A stretch of 13,601 nt of DNA from positions 1 to 13,601 of the forward strand of contig CAZSFQ010000026.1 in NCBI GenBank assembly GCA_964606165.1, in the 5' to 3' direction. The notes below the pieces were generated by a model. It was not told the DNA's origin. It did no database searches and worked only from the letters and a program-made list of their open reading frames with translations. Below are positions 7,482 through 13,601 of the stretch, piece after piece. The translations under genes were made by a program, and so were the position numbers. How positions within the stretch are numbered: position 1 is the first letter of the stretch; each line of letters opens with the position of its first letter. This stretch comes from UBA4923 sp964606165 (GTDB lineage Bacteria > Bacillota > Clostridia > Saccharofermentanales > DTU023).

Positions 7482-7509
7482 CTGAAGGCGGCAGTTGCCG
7501 TTTTTTCAG
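7482..7509 (+). terminator. Probable intrinsic terminator after the 6894 gene
   Basis: A CGGC-AGTT-GCCG hairpin (7489-7500) is followed by six T at 7501-7506. The outer bases CTGAA (7482-7486) and TTCAG (7505-7509) can also pair. It sits 28 bases after the stop codon, as expected for a terminator, though the GC core is only four pairs. Confidence 0.55.
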
Positions 7510-7537
7510 CTCAGCCGAAATTTCCCGGATTGACTGC

Positions 7538-7610
7538 AGGCAGGCCTGCCTCTAGAATGATCCGGTATACAGATGGGCCGCAGGGCTTTTGTCGTTTAAT
7601 CCGTGTATAC
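7538..7610 (+). promoter_or_regulatory. Symmetric elements upstream of the lactate permease gene
   Basis: The gap before the transporter holds a perfect 14-base palindrome, AGGCAGGCCTGCCT (7538-7551), and two copies of GTATAC (7565-7570 and 7605-7610), each closely preceded by TCCG/CCG, with starts exactly 40 bases apart. Such spacing places both on the same face of the helix, as for a cooperatively binding regulator. A weak TTGTCG (7589-7594) is the only -35-like hexamer nearby. No known operator was recognised. Confidence 0.3.
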
Positions 7611-7648
7611 GAATAAAAAAGACCGGCAGGACAATGCAGAGGTGGTCA

Positions 7649-9409
7649 ATGGGACGGTCTCTCGAACGAAAAAAAAGCGATCAGGCAGAAAATCTCAAAA
7701 AGCGGCGGCTGCTTACAGGAGCCGGCATTTTCGTGTTGCTGGCCATCGTCCTCCTTCTTCTTTTCCTGCCTGGCGAAACGCCTTTCTTTTACCATTCCCT
7801 GGCCCCCCTTGATATCCATCCCTTCGCCCTTGCCCTCATCGCCTTTATCCCCTCGCTCTTCCTTCTGGTTTTGATGAGTGTCAGCAGACTCCGCAGCATC
7901 TCTATTGCCCTGCTCAGCCTGGGACTCTCTTTGATCCTGGCCCTGTCGGTGTGGCGGATGCCGCCCCTGCTGGCCGGACACAGCATCTTTTTTGGCATGT
8001 CAGTCGCTGTCTTGCCGCTCCTTTGGGCGCTTCTAAACGCCATGTGGCTTTTCCGCCTCCTGGTCGACAGCGGATTTTTCGATACTTTGCGCCAGTCACT
8101 TCAAAGGGTGAGTCCCGACAAGCGGATCCAGACCATCCTGGTCGGCTTTGGCCTGACCTCCCTGCTTGAGAGCATGGCCGCCTTCGGCGCTCCCATCGTC
8201 ATCATCACGTCCATGTTGATGGGGCTCGGCTTTCCGCCCCATTTGGCCGCTGCCATTTCTCTGATCGCGGATTCGGCGCCCAGTTCCTGGGGTACCCAGG
8301 GCCTGCCCATCCTCATGCTCAGTTCCGTGACGGGTCTCGATGCGGATCGGCTCGGCATGATCATCGGCCGTCAAACGCCGGTAATCGCGGCGCTTCTGCC
8401 GATGGGGCTGGTGATCATGGTCGCGGGCAGGAAGGGCCTGAAAGGGGTCTGGCCTGTCGCTTTCTTGGCCGGCCTCGGTTATGGCGTGACAGGGGTTCTC
8501 AGTTCGCAGTTCCTCTCCGTTTCCATCACCGGAATGGTTTCGGGTATTGTCAGTATATTGGTCATTTTGCTTTCATTACGATTCATCAAGCCGCGGCAGA
8601 CTTGGCTTTTTCCCGGAGAGCCGGAACAAAGCGGTGATGAGGACAGCCCCCGCCGCAGCGATGTAGTGCGGGCCTGGTCTCCTTTCATGGTGCTGATCGC
8701 TGTCATGGGGCTGGCCAATGCCGTCGGGCTGGCCAAGCTTGTGACGGGCCCGGGTAATCTAACTTTTCCCTGGCCGAAGCTGAACGGCGCTGTCTATTCG
8801 GTCGACCCGCATACGGGCTCCCATGCCGTCTACCCGGCTGTCTTCAGCCAGAACCTTCTGACAACAAGCGGAACGCTTACCCTCATCGCGGGCTGGATCA
8901 GTTCGCCCTTCCTCCGCCTGAAACCATGGGAAGTCCTGAAGAGCTATGGGCGGACAATTAAGGGTATGTTAGCAGCCGGCAGCACCATCGCCTGCATATT
9001 GGGAATCGCTTATCTCATGAATTATTCCGGCATGGCCGCATCCATCGGCCTGGCGGTTTCGCAGGTCAGTGCCAGTGCCCTGCCCCCGCTCATGGTTTAT
9101 CTTGGGCTTTTTGGCAGCATTGTCGCCGGGAGTGTGTCGGGCGGTAATGCCCTCTTCGGCGGGGCCTCCGTATTTGCCGCCAAAAGACTGGGCCTGGATC
9201 CGCATCTGATTGCCGGGACACTTTGTTCGGGCGGAACCTTGGGCAAGCCCATTACCCCCCAGAGCCTGGTTCTGGCGGAAGCCGCGGTCGGGCACCCGGA
9301 GACGGATCCGGCCCCCAAACTCATCTCACTGGTTTTTGGCTGGGCCCTTGTCTATTCGCTTATCCTCTTCTTGATGGTCCTGTCCTACAGTCTCTTTCTC
9401 ATACCCTGA
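7649..9409 (+). CDS. lctP: L-lactate permease family transporter (LctP/LldP)
   Basis: A polytopic membrane protein of about 586 residues belonging to the lactate permease family, which brings lactate (and often glycolate) into the cell with protons. A basic cytosolic tail (RSLERKKSDQAENLKKRR) precedes the first membrane helix at about 22-40, and many hydrophobic helices follow. Family landmarks are ESMAAFGAPIVIITSMLMGLG starting at about Glu174, the SLIADSAPSSWGTQGLPI loop after it, and the C-terminal GGTLGKPITPQSLVLAEAAVG around Lys533. I chose ATG 7649, with GAGGTGG at 7639-7645 just upstream; ATG 7634 and TTG 7589 are in-frame alternatives and would lengthen the tail by 5 or 20 residues. 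It is slightly longer than usual (about 550 residues). No lactate dehydrogenase or lut genes are nearby, so the true substrate is unproven. Confidence 0.9.
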   Translation: MGRSLERKKSDQAENLKKRRLLTGAGIFVLLAIVLLLLFLPGETPFFYHSLAPLDIHPFALALIAFIPSLFLLVLMSVSRLRSISIALLSLGLSLILALSVWRMPPLLAGHSIFFGMSVAVLPLLWALLNAMWLFRLLVDSGFFDTLRQSLQRVSPDKRIQTILVGFGLTSLLESMAAFGAPIVIITSMLMGLGFPPHLAAAISLIADSAPSSWGTQGLPILMLSSVTGLDADRLGMIIGRQTPVIAALLPMGLVIMVAGRKGLKGVWPVAFLAGLGYGVTGVLSSQFLSVSITGMVSGIVSILVILLSLRFIKPRQTWLFPGEPEQSGDEDSPRRSDVVRAWSPFMVLIAVMGLANAVGLAKLVTGPGNLTFPWPKLNGAVYSVDPHTGSHAVYPAVFSQNLLTTSGTLTLIAGWISSPFLRLKPWEVLKSYGRTIKGMLAAGSTIACILGIAYLMNYSGMAASIGLAVSQVSASALPPLMVYLGLFGSIVAGSVSGGNALFGGASVFAAKRLGLDPHLIAGTLCSGGTLGKPITPQSLVLAEAAVGHPETDPAPKLISLVFGWALVYSLILFLMVLSYSLFLIP

Positions 9410-9712
9410 ACAAAGATTTGTCAGGGAATTGTTGAAATATCTATATTTATTCAAATAAATGGAAATACTTCATGTTATGTGATAACTTGATATAGATGGA
9501 GCACATTTTTGCGCTCTCCGTCTTGGTCGCCAATAATGTCAGGCTACTTTCCCAACAGCTCCATCGACCAGTGGCAGACCCTTGGGCCTGCAAGAAGCTG
9601 GCGGCCGGGGTTAAGGTGCGAGCACCACGAAAGAACCGCTTCGAATGCTAATGTCCTGAGGCGAAACAAGGAAATGCGGGGCAGAAGCCCTGCGCGAATC
9701 GAGGATTTGGTG
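9410..9712 (+). promoter_or_regulatory. AT-rich promoter region and structured leader before the zinc-ribbon operon
   Basis: These 303 bases hold no convincing gene. The first 90 are strikingly AT-rich, with two inverted repeats: ATTTATT-CA-AATAAAT (9445-9460) and GTTAT-GTG-ATAAC (9474-9486). A TTGAAA (9432-9437) followed after 16 bases by AATAAA overlapping the first repeat is a possible promoter. The remaining 200 are GC-rich and hairpin-prone: nested CCAG/CTGG and GCAG/CTGC arms (9568-9601), GGTG-CGAG-CACC inside GGTT/AACC arms (9609-9637), and GCGGGGC-AGAA-GCCCTGC (9676-9693), ending 7 bases before the GAGG ribosome site. This suggests a long 5' leader, perhaps regulatory, but it matches no riboswitch class I know. 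An open frame that runs through it gives a Ser/Arg-rich translation unlike a protein. Confidence 0.4.
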
Positions 9713-10045
9713 ATGGCCAGCTATAAACAACCTTGTCAGAACTGTGGGAACCTGATTGACCGTTATGCTAAATACTGTATTTACTGTCACAGCCGGCATC
9801 CCTTTGGTTTTCAGTGTCCGACCTGTCTTCATCCGGTCGGAAGAGAGCAAGTCCTTTGTTCATCGTGCGGGCGGCCGCTTACAATTGTTTGTCCCCACTG
9901 CGGCCAAGAGACTTTTGTCGACGACCAGTGCGACCGGTGCGGTCAGAGTCTGCTCGTCCAGTGCGCCAACAGGCGGTGCAACCAGTGGCAGTTTTTCCAA
10001 AATACCAAGTGTACGGCCTGTGGCAAAGCCATTCGGGTCAAGTAA
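9713..10045 (+). CDS. Four-zinc-ribbon protein, 110 aa
   Basis: A small cysteine-rich protein built almost only of zinc ribbons. Eight cysteine pairs are visible: C8/C11 with C22/C25, C35/C38 with C49/C52, C60/C63 with C73/C76, and C84/C89 with C100/C103, the last having a four-residue gap in its first pair. They would bind four zinc ions. No enzymatic motif, membrane segment or signal peptide is seen, so it is likely a cytosolic adaptor that binds protein or nucleic acid. The ATG at 9713 is preceded by GAGG (9701-9704) at 8 bases; an in-frame start at 9509 would add 68 non-protein-like residues. It opens a three-gene set, 23 bases before a second zinc-ribbon gene. Its exact family and partner are unknown. 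Confidence 0.88.
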   Translation: MASYKQPCQNCGNLIDRYAKYCIYCHSRHPFGFQCPTCLHPVGREQVLCSSCGRPLTIVCPHCGQETFVDDQCDRCGQSLLVQCANRRCNQWQFFQNTKCTACGKAIRVK

Positions 10046-10068
10046 AAGAAAAGACGGGAGAAGTGAAC

Positions 10069-10827
10069 ATGCTGCAATCATTTACACGAAATTTCGAAGA
10101 CAACTCCACAGACGCGGGCTTTCAGTTTACTTTTTACTGTGATGTCTGCAATGACGGGTTTAAGAGCAGTTTCATCGAAAGCGAGACCTACAAAAAAGGT
10201 AAGGGGCTCCGTGGGCTTTCTTCGGGGATTGGTGTTCTGGGATCACTGGTCGGCGGACGTGCAGGAAATATCGGTTATTCCATGCAACGCGGGGGCAACA
10301 TTTTTTCTGAACGTTTCGAAGGACAGTCACCCGAATGGCACAAGGAGCATCAAAATGCTTTCTCCATGGCGCAAAATGAATCACAGCGATTCTTCCATCG
10401 CTGTCATGGCTGCCGCCTCTATGTCTGCGATGCCTGCTACAACGAGGTTGAGGGGCTTTGCACCAACTGCGCGCCAAGGCAGGAGGTCTATATTGCCCAG
10501 GCCCGGGCGGCAAGCATGCGCAGGAATATTGATCAGGCCGGGATGGAGGCGACGGTTTGGAAGGGTGAGATCGAAAGCAAGGTGACCACCTGTCCTGTTT
10601 GCGGGAAACCAGCCGGATCAGGCAAGTTTTGCAACAACTGCGGGGCTTCCATGGAAATGAAAGAGTGTCCCAAGTGCGGTGCCATGAACGCGCCGTCTAT
10701 CCGGTTCTGCAATAATTGCGGTCAAAATCTCACGCAGGCCGCCGCCCAGAGGACCTGTTCTTCCTGTGGTATGGAAAATTCACCCGGCGTCAGGTTCTGC
10801 GGCGGATGTGGTGCCAAGCTTGAGTAA
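10069..10827 (+). CDS. Multi-zinc-ribbon protein with glycine-rich segment, 252 aa
   Basis: A protein with ten CxxC pairs. The N-terminal unit has C24/C27, then a Gly-rich hydrophobic stretch (about 44-78: KGLRGLSSGIGVLGSLVGG and onward) that could be a membrane-associating glycine-zipper hairpin, then WHKEHQNAFSMAQNESQRFFHRC leading to C112/C115, C120/C123 and C131/C134. The C-terminal part is three classic zinc ribbons (C175/C178 with C188/C191, C200/C203 with C214/C217, C230/C233 with C244/C247), each ending in a FCxxCG pattern. Such ribbons usually act as scaffold or binding modules; no enzymatic motif is present. The ATG at 10069 has GGGAG (10056-10060) 8 bases upstream; the frame is open upstream only as a shadow of the previous gene. 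It lies 12 bases before the 429-aa gene. Function is not recognised. Confidence 0.9.
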   Translation: MLQSFTRNFEDNSTDAGFQFTFYCDVCNDGFKSSFIESETYKKGKGLRGLSSGIGVLGSLVGGRAGNIGYSMQRGGNIFSERFEGQSPEWHKEHQNAFSMAQNESQRFFHRCHGCRLYVCDACYNEVEGLCTNCAPRQEVYIAQARAASMRRNIDQAGMEATVWKGEIESKVTTCPVCGKPAGSGKFCNNCGASMEMKECPKCGAMNAPSIRFCNNCGQNLTQAAAQRTCSSCGMENSPGVRFCGGCGAKLE

Positions 10828-10839
10828 GAGGTAACCGGT

Positions 10840-12129
10840 ATGCAAGAACGGAATCTTTCGGGACGAAGGGAAGCAGGCGGTCTGGTTTCATCGACGGCGA
10901 CATACAGGGGCAGTATGGTTTCCCGGTCTCTTTCAGGTGAGGTTCATCTGGTGATCGAAGGCGGCGGCTTGCTGGCGGAAACAACCTTTGAGAGTTCTTA
11001 CCTTGCCTATGACCGGATTCGTTCCATGGCCCACCTGGATCATGAGATCCTGATCCGGACAAAAGAGGATGAAACCGTTATCAGCCGCCTTGGCGATGCC
11101 GGCGAATGGTTTTTCAAAGAGCTCTGTGAAAGTTTCAACCAGAAGGTCCAGACTGTTTTGCAGGCCAAGGGTCCGGTCTTGTTTGAAGCCAAGGGACCCC
11201 ATTATGAGTATGAGGACCGGCAGGGCAATGCCTGTTTTCGCGTCTTTGAAGATGCGGTCATGCTTCTTCCCCCCAACATGGACGCGCGCAGGCTGCCGCT
11301 CGTTTTCCTGTCGCGGCTGGAATCCAAGGATTTTACCCTTACTTTGCATCTGAGTACGGGTGAGCAATACAGTTTCTCGAAACTTGGAGAAAACCTGGAA
11401 CCTTTTGAAAGGATAATCAGTGACGCATTTCGTAAGATGCGTTTGCATCACGGCGATCTGATCGCTGACCTTGATCATTCACTGGGCCGTGGCGAGATTA
11501 TAGAGGCGGCGAAAATAATCCCGGAGGGTGTGGCTGTCTTCTTGACTGATGTCCAGTCGCGCTTTCCATCACTTGCGAAGGTGTTGGATCAAATGCTTCT
11601 GGCCGGCCCGATCGCGGAGTACTATGCCGCCCTGAAGGAAGTGGGTGACGAGGGCAAGCTGGCCATCGGATACAAGGATCTCAGGGGGGCATCGGAGGCG
11701 GAGACGGGGGAAGAGCTGCCTGAAGAAGACGGTGTTGTGACTGAAGAGGAAAAGCCGCCCTCGGAAGAGGAACCGGAACCGGACGTGCTACCCTGGGCGC
11801 TTTGGGCTGTCATTCCCTCAAAAGACCATCAGAAGGCCATCGTGGAATTTGCCTTTCCCAAGGAAAAGGCAGCGACCTATCTTTTTAACACCGAAGGGTC
11901 CTATGAAAGTTTCCTTATGACACTCAACCGGGCATTCGAAGCGTCAGGCTTTCAGCGGGAGATGCTTTTCCTCACCGATGAACAGCTCGGTCAGGCCGCC
12001 TACGTGAACGGCCGCATGCTGCTGGAAAGGACGCCCTCCTTGCAAGCCCTGAGGAGGCTGTTTAGCGGGCGCGTGATCCACCGGTCGTTGGACAGCTGGA
12101 AAAAGAATCTTCTGAAGCAATTGGGGTAG
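10840..12129 (+). CDS. 429-aa protein with repeated PH-like modules, third gene of the zinc-ribbon operon
   Basis: I do not recognise a named family. Residues about 33-103 and 130-200 look like two related beta-rich modules, each ending in a helix (EWFFKELCESFNQKVQ; EPFERIISDAFRKM), of the kind seen in bacterial PH-like domains. A third similar end (TEGSYESFLMTLNRAFEASG) occurs near 351-370. Between them are a helical segment (201-265) and a very acidic linker (about 285-315, many Glu and Pro). There is no membrane helix, signal peptide or catalytic motif. The start at 10840 has AAGAGGT (10826-10832) 7 bases upstream and lies 12 bases after the previous stop, so it is likely translated with the two zinc-ribbon genes. 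Lipid, peptide or protein binding is plausible for PH-like folds but is inference from secondary-structure pattern only. Confidence 0.85.
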   Translation: MQERNLSGRREAGGLVSSTATYRGSMVSRSLSGEVHLVIEGGGLLAETTFESSYLAYDRIRSMAHLDHEILIRTKEDETVISRLGDAGEWFFKELCESFNQKVQTVLQAKGPVLFEAKGPHYEYEDRQGNACFRVFEDAVMLLPPNMDARRLPLVFLSRLESKDFTLTLHLSTGEQYSFSKLGENLEPFERIISDAFRKMRLHHGDLIADLDHSLGRGEIIEAAKIIPEGVAVFLTDVQSRFPSLAKVLDQMLLAGPIAEYYAALKEVGDEGKLAIGYKDLRGASEAETGEELPEEDGVVTEEEKPPSEEEPEPDVLPWALWAVIPSKDHQKAIVEFAFPKEKAATYLFNTEGSYESFLMTLNRAFEASGFQREMLFLTDEQLGQAAYVNGRMLLERTPSLQALRRLFSGRVIHRSLDSWKKNLLKQLG

Positions 12130-12152
12130 ACTGTTACCGAAAGCTTAATCGG

Positions 12153-12179
12153 ACGAAACCTGCATGACGCAGGTTTCGT
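12153..12179 (+). terminator. Strong hairpin between the zinc-ribbon operon and the amidohydrolase
   Basis: An 11-bp perfect stem (arms 12153-12163 and 12169-12179) with a 5-base loop lies 23 bases after the stop at 12129. No T-run follows; instead a GGGGGG ribosome site begins 3 bases later. It may end the upstream operon, be an attenuator or act as an RNA-level control element for the amidohydrolase. Confidence 0.5.
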
Positions 12180-12192
12180 TATGGGGGGAACA

Positions 12193-13377
12193 ATGAATTC
12201 TATTTTTCAGCTTGCAGAATATCAGTTGCCTTATCTGGTGCAGATAATGGAAACACTCCACCGTCGGCCTGAACTTAGTTTTCAGGAATACGAAACGACG
12301 CGCTATTTGAAAGATCTTATCAAAGAAATTGGCCTTGAAATAATCGATCTTGGCATGGAGACGGGAGTTGTCGCTCTATTGAGAGGTTCCAGACCTGGAA
12401 AACTCACTGCCATTCGCGCTGACATTGATGCCGTAGCAGTTCAGGAACCGGAGGATCATGCTGTTCGTTCCGAAATGGACGGCACTATGCATGCCTGCGG
12501 CCACGATTTTCACATGACCTGTGCGCTGGGCGCTGCCATAATACTACAGGGTATGAAGGACAGACTTGAAGGAAGTGTCGTCTTCCTCTTTCAACCCGCC
12601 GAGGAAATTACGCGCGGCGCTGCAAAAATGCTTGAACATGGGCTGCTGGAAAAGCTGCCGGGAAAGATCGACGCGCTTTTCGCTCTCCACGCTGAGCCGC
12701 GCCTCCCGACCGGGCAAGTCATTTCCAGTCCGGATCACGCTTCTGCCTCAAAGATCAATTTTCGGATCATTCTGCGGGGAGCTGCCGGTCACAGCGGGGC
12801 GCCACAAACTTACAATGATGTAATCCCGGCAGGCGCCGCCATAGTGAATGCCATCCAGACCATCGTCAGCCGCCAGACTGATCCCCAAAAGGCGCTGGTA
12901 TGTGCCGTCCACACCGTCAGGGCAGGTGAGGTAGCCTCTTTTGTAACCGATACCATGGAGATGACGGGAACGATCCGCGCTTTTGACGAGACAGTGTCAG
13001 GAATGGCAGAAAAGCGGTTAGTGGCCATGGTCGAACGCACAGCAGCGGCTTATGGCTGCTCCAGTGAAACTGAGATCATCCCGGAGGTTCGACCCCAGAT
13101 CAATCATCCGGTTCTCTCGTCAGTTACCAGACAGGCCTGCCATCGGGTATTCGGCGAAGAAAATACATGGAAAAGAGGACCTCTGTTTATGGGTGCTGAA
13201 GACTTTTCCGAGTTCGGTCAACAGATGCCCTCTCATTTTTACTGGATTGGCACAGGATTTCCGGGCAGGCGGAATGCGGCTCAACATGAACCAGACTTTT
13301 TGATCGATAACAGGGCAATCCCATACGGTGTATCACTTTTAGTGGAATCGGTACTGGCAGCCGCACAAGGAATCTAA
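12193..13377 (+). CDS. M20D family amidohydrolase (hippurate/N-acyl-amino-acid hydrolase type)
   Basis: A 394-residue metal-dependent cytosolic hydrolase that cleaves amide bonds, typically of N-acylated or N-carboxy-modified amino acids. The M20D pattern is complete: RADIDAVAVQE, the metal site HACGHD (Cys102, His104), FQPAEE with Glu137 and Glu138 (general base and metal ligand), His166 in ALHAEP, the dimerisation segment GAAGHSGAPQ, and a C-terminal His365 before EPDF. The length is normal. I favour ATG 12193, with GGGGGGAA at 12183-12190; the ATG at 12181 starts inside that site and has only a weak one of its own. Its opening bases are visibly more A/T-rich than the neighbouring genes, which may hint at separate origin. 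True substrate is not readable from sequence; it could be an N-acetyl amino acid, hippurate or an IAA-type conjugate. Confidence 0.93.
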   Translation: MNSIFQLAEYQLPYLVQIMETLHRRPELSFQEYETTRYLKDLIKEIGLEIIDLGMETGVVALLRGSRPGKLTAIRADIDAVAVQEPEDHAVRSEMDGTMHACGHDFHMTCALGAAIILQGMKDRLEGSVVFLFQPAEEITRGAAKMLEHGLLEKLPGKIDALFALHAEPRLPTGQVISSPDHASASKINFRIILRGAAGHSGAPQTYNDVIPAGAAIVNAIQTIVSRQTDPQKALVCAVHTVRAGEVASFVTDTMEMTGTIRAFDETVSGMAEKRLVAMVERTAAAYGCSSETEIIPEVRPQINHPVLSSVTRQACHRVFGEENTWKRGPLFMGAEDFSEFGQQMPSHFYWIGTGFPGRRNAAQHEPDFLIDNRAIPYGVSLLVESVLAAAQGI

Positions 13378-13466
13378 TCCTCGTGCCCGTTTCTCTGACT
13401 GAACGATGAAGACTTGAAAGACACAGTGAAAGATCAAGCAAGCAAGCCGTCATTCAACAGATTGCC

Positions 13467-13504
13467 AAAGAGGAAAGGGGCGGTCTCATAACAGAAACCA
13501 CCCC
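13467..13504 (-). terminator. Probable intrinsic terminator of the leftward gene at the right edge
   Basis: Read on the minus strand, arms 13494-13504 and 13477-13487 form an 11-bp stem with two G-U pairs and a 6-base loop, followed by a T-rich tail (13467-13476). On the plus strand the same arms leave A-C mismatches, so it works best leftward. It lies 31 bases after the leftward stop codon. Confidence 0.6.
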
Positions 13505-13507
13505 CGA

Positions 13508-13526
13508 CTGCCCTTTTGCAGGGCAG
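13508..13526. repeat. Small hairpin between converging genes
   Basis: A perfect 7-bp stem, CTGCCCT/AGGGCAG, with a 5-base loop, close to the end of the leftward gene. It has no T-run on either side, so a terminator role is uncertain; it may assist the neighbouring hairpin. Confidence 0.45.
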
Positions 13527-13534
13527 GCTATGCC

Positions 13535-13601
13535 TTAGAGTGTGTTAATCGCCGGATCATTGAGATCAATCTCAAAGTCCAGCACTTCGTCCATGTTTTC
13601 C
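13535..13601 (-). CDS. C-terminal end of a leftward gene (unrecognised)
   Basis: Reading leftward from the right edge, an open frame gives about 21 residues ending in MDEVLDFEIDLNDPAINTL before TAA at 13535-13537. The tail is acidic and protein-like, and a matching leftward terminator follows at 13467-13504, which together make a real gene end likely. No family can be named from this length. Confidence 0.5.
   Translation of the reverse strand, partial: ENMDEVLDFEIDLNDPAINTL

Noticed and set aside
9615..9626. GGTGCGAGCACC resembling a lysine-riboswitch GGTGCG motif
   Set aside because: The other conserved lysine-riboswitch elements are absent in the surrounding leader.
9640..9646. TTCGAAT resembling a tRNA T-loop
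   Set aside because: The flanking bases do not form a five-pair T-stem and no acceptor or anticodon arm fits.
9509..9712. In-frame N-terminal extension of the four-zinc-ribbon gene
   Set aside because: The extra 68 residues are Arg/Ser-rich and lack protein-like pattern, while ATG 9713 has a well-spaced GAGG site.
9814..10068. In-frame upstream extension of the second zinc-ribbon gene
   Set aside because: It reads the preceding zinc-ribbon gene out of frame; ATG 10069 has a good ribosome site.
13434..13447. Short AAGC-type tandem repeat
   Set aside because: Only three copies of a four-base unit, too short to be meaningful.

Overview
The window (13.6 kb) looks like chromosomal DNA of a low-to-mid GC Gram-positive bacterium, most likely a Bacillota/Clostridia-type organism. 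The reasons are very strong AGGAGG-like ribosome binding sites, an ECF sigma/RsgI-type anti-sigma pair, an LctP-type lactate permease, an M3 oligoendopeptidase of the PepF kind, and a membrane protein resembling the C-terminal part of clostridial BlaR1/M56 proteins. The taxonomic call is inference; no rRNA or tRNA is present. No phage, transposon or CRISPR array was seen.

Layout. (1) Positions 1-2815: a rightward operon with the tail of a probable protein-L-isoaspartate methyltransferase (pcm), an unrecognised acidic 165-aa protein overlapping it, an M3 oligopeptidase and a small DsrE-like protein, closed by a bidirectional terminator. (2) 2843-5232: leftward genes, namely an ECF sigma factor, a translationally coupled RsgI-like membrane anti-sigma factor with three tandem PepSY domains, and a small 75-aa orphan protein. 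(3) 5404-6833: rightward DNA alkylation repair pair, AlkA-type glycosylase and Ogt methyltransferase, overlapping by 4 bases. (4) 6894-7454: a single-pass membrane protein resembling a detached BlaR1/M56 C-terminal domain. (5) 7649-9409: a lactate permease family transporter. (6) 9410-12129: an AT-rich probable promoter region and a structured leader, then three tightly spaced genes: a four-zinc-ribbon protein, a ten-CxxC-pair zinc-ribbon protein and a 429-aa protein with internally repeated PH-like modules. (7) 12193-13377: an M20D amidohydrolase preceded by a strong hairpin. (8) The right edge holds the C-terminal end of a leftward gene with its own terminator.

Themes. Left and centre are housekeeping and stress functions: protein repair and peptide turnover, envelope sensing through sigma/anti-sigma, and DNA alkylation repair. 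The least described part is the zinc-ribbon trio at 9713-12129, whose genes appear to form one operon of unknown function. It is the best candidate here for an undescribed system, but nothing in the sequence fixes its biochemical role.
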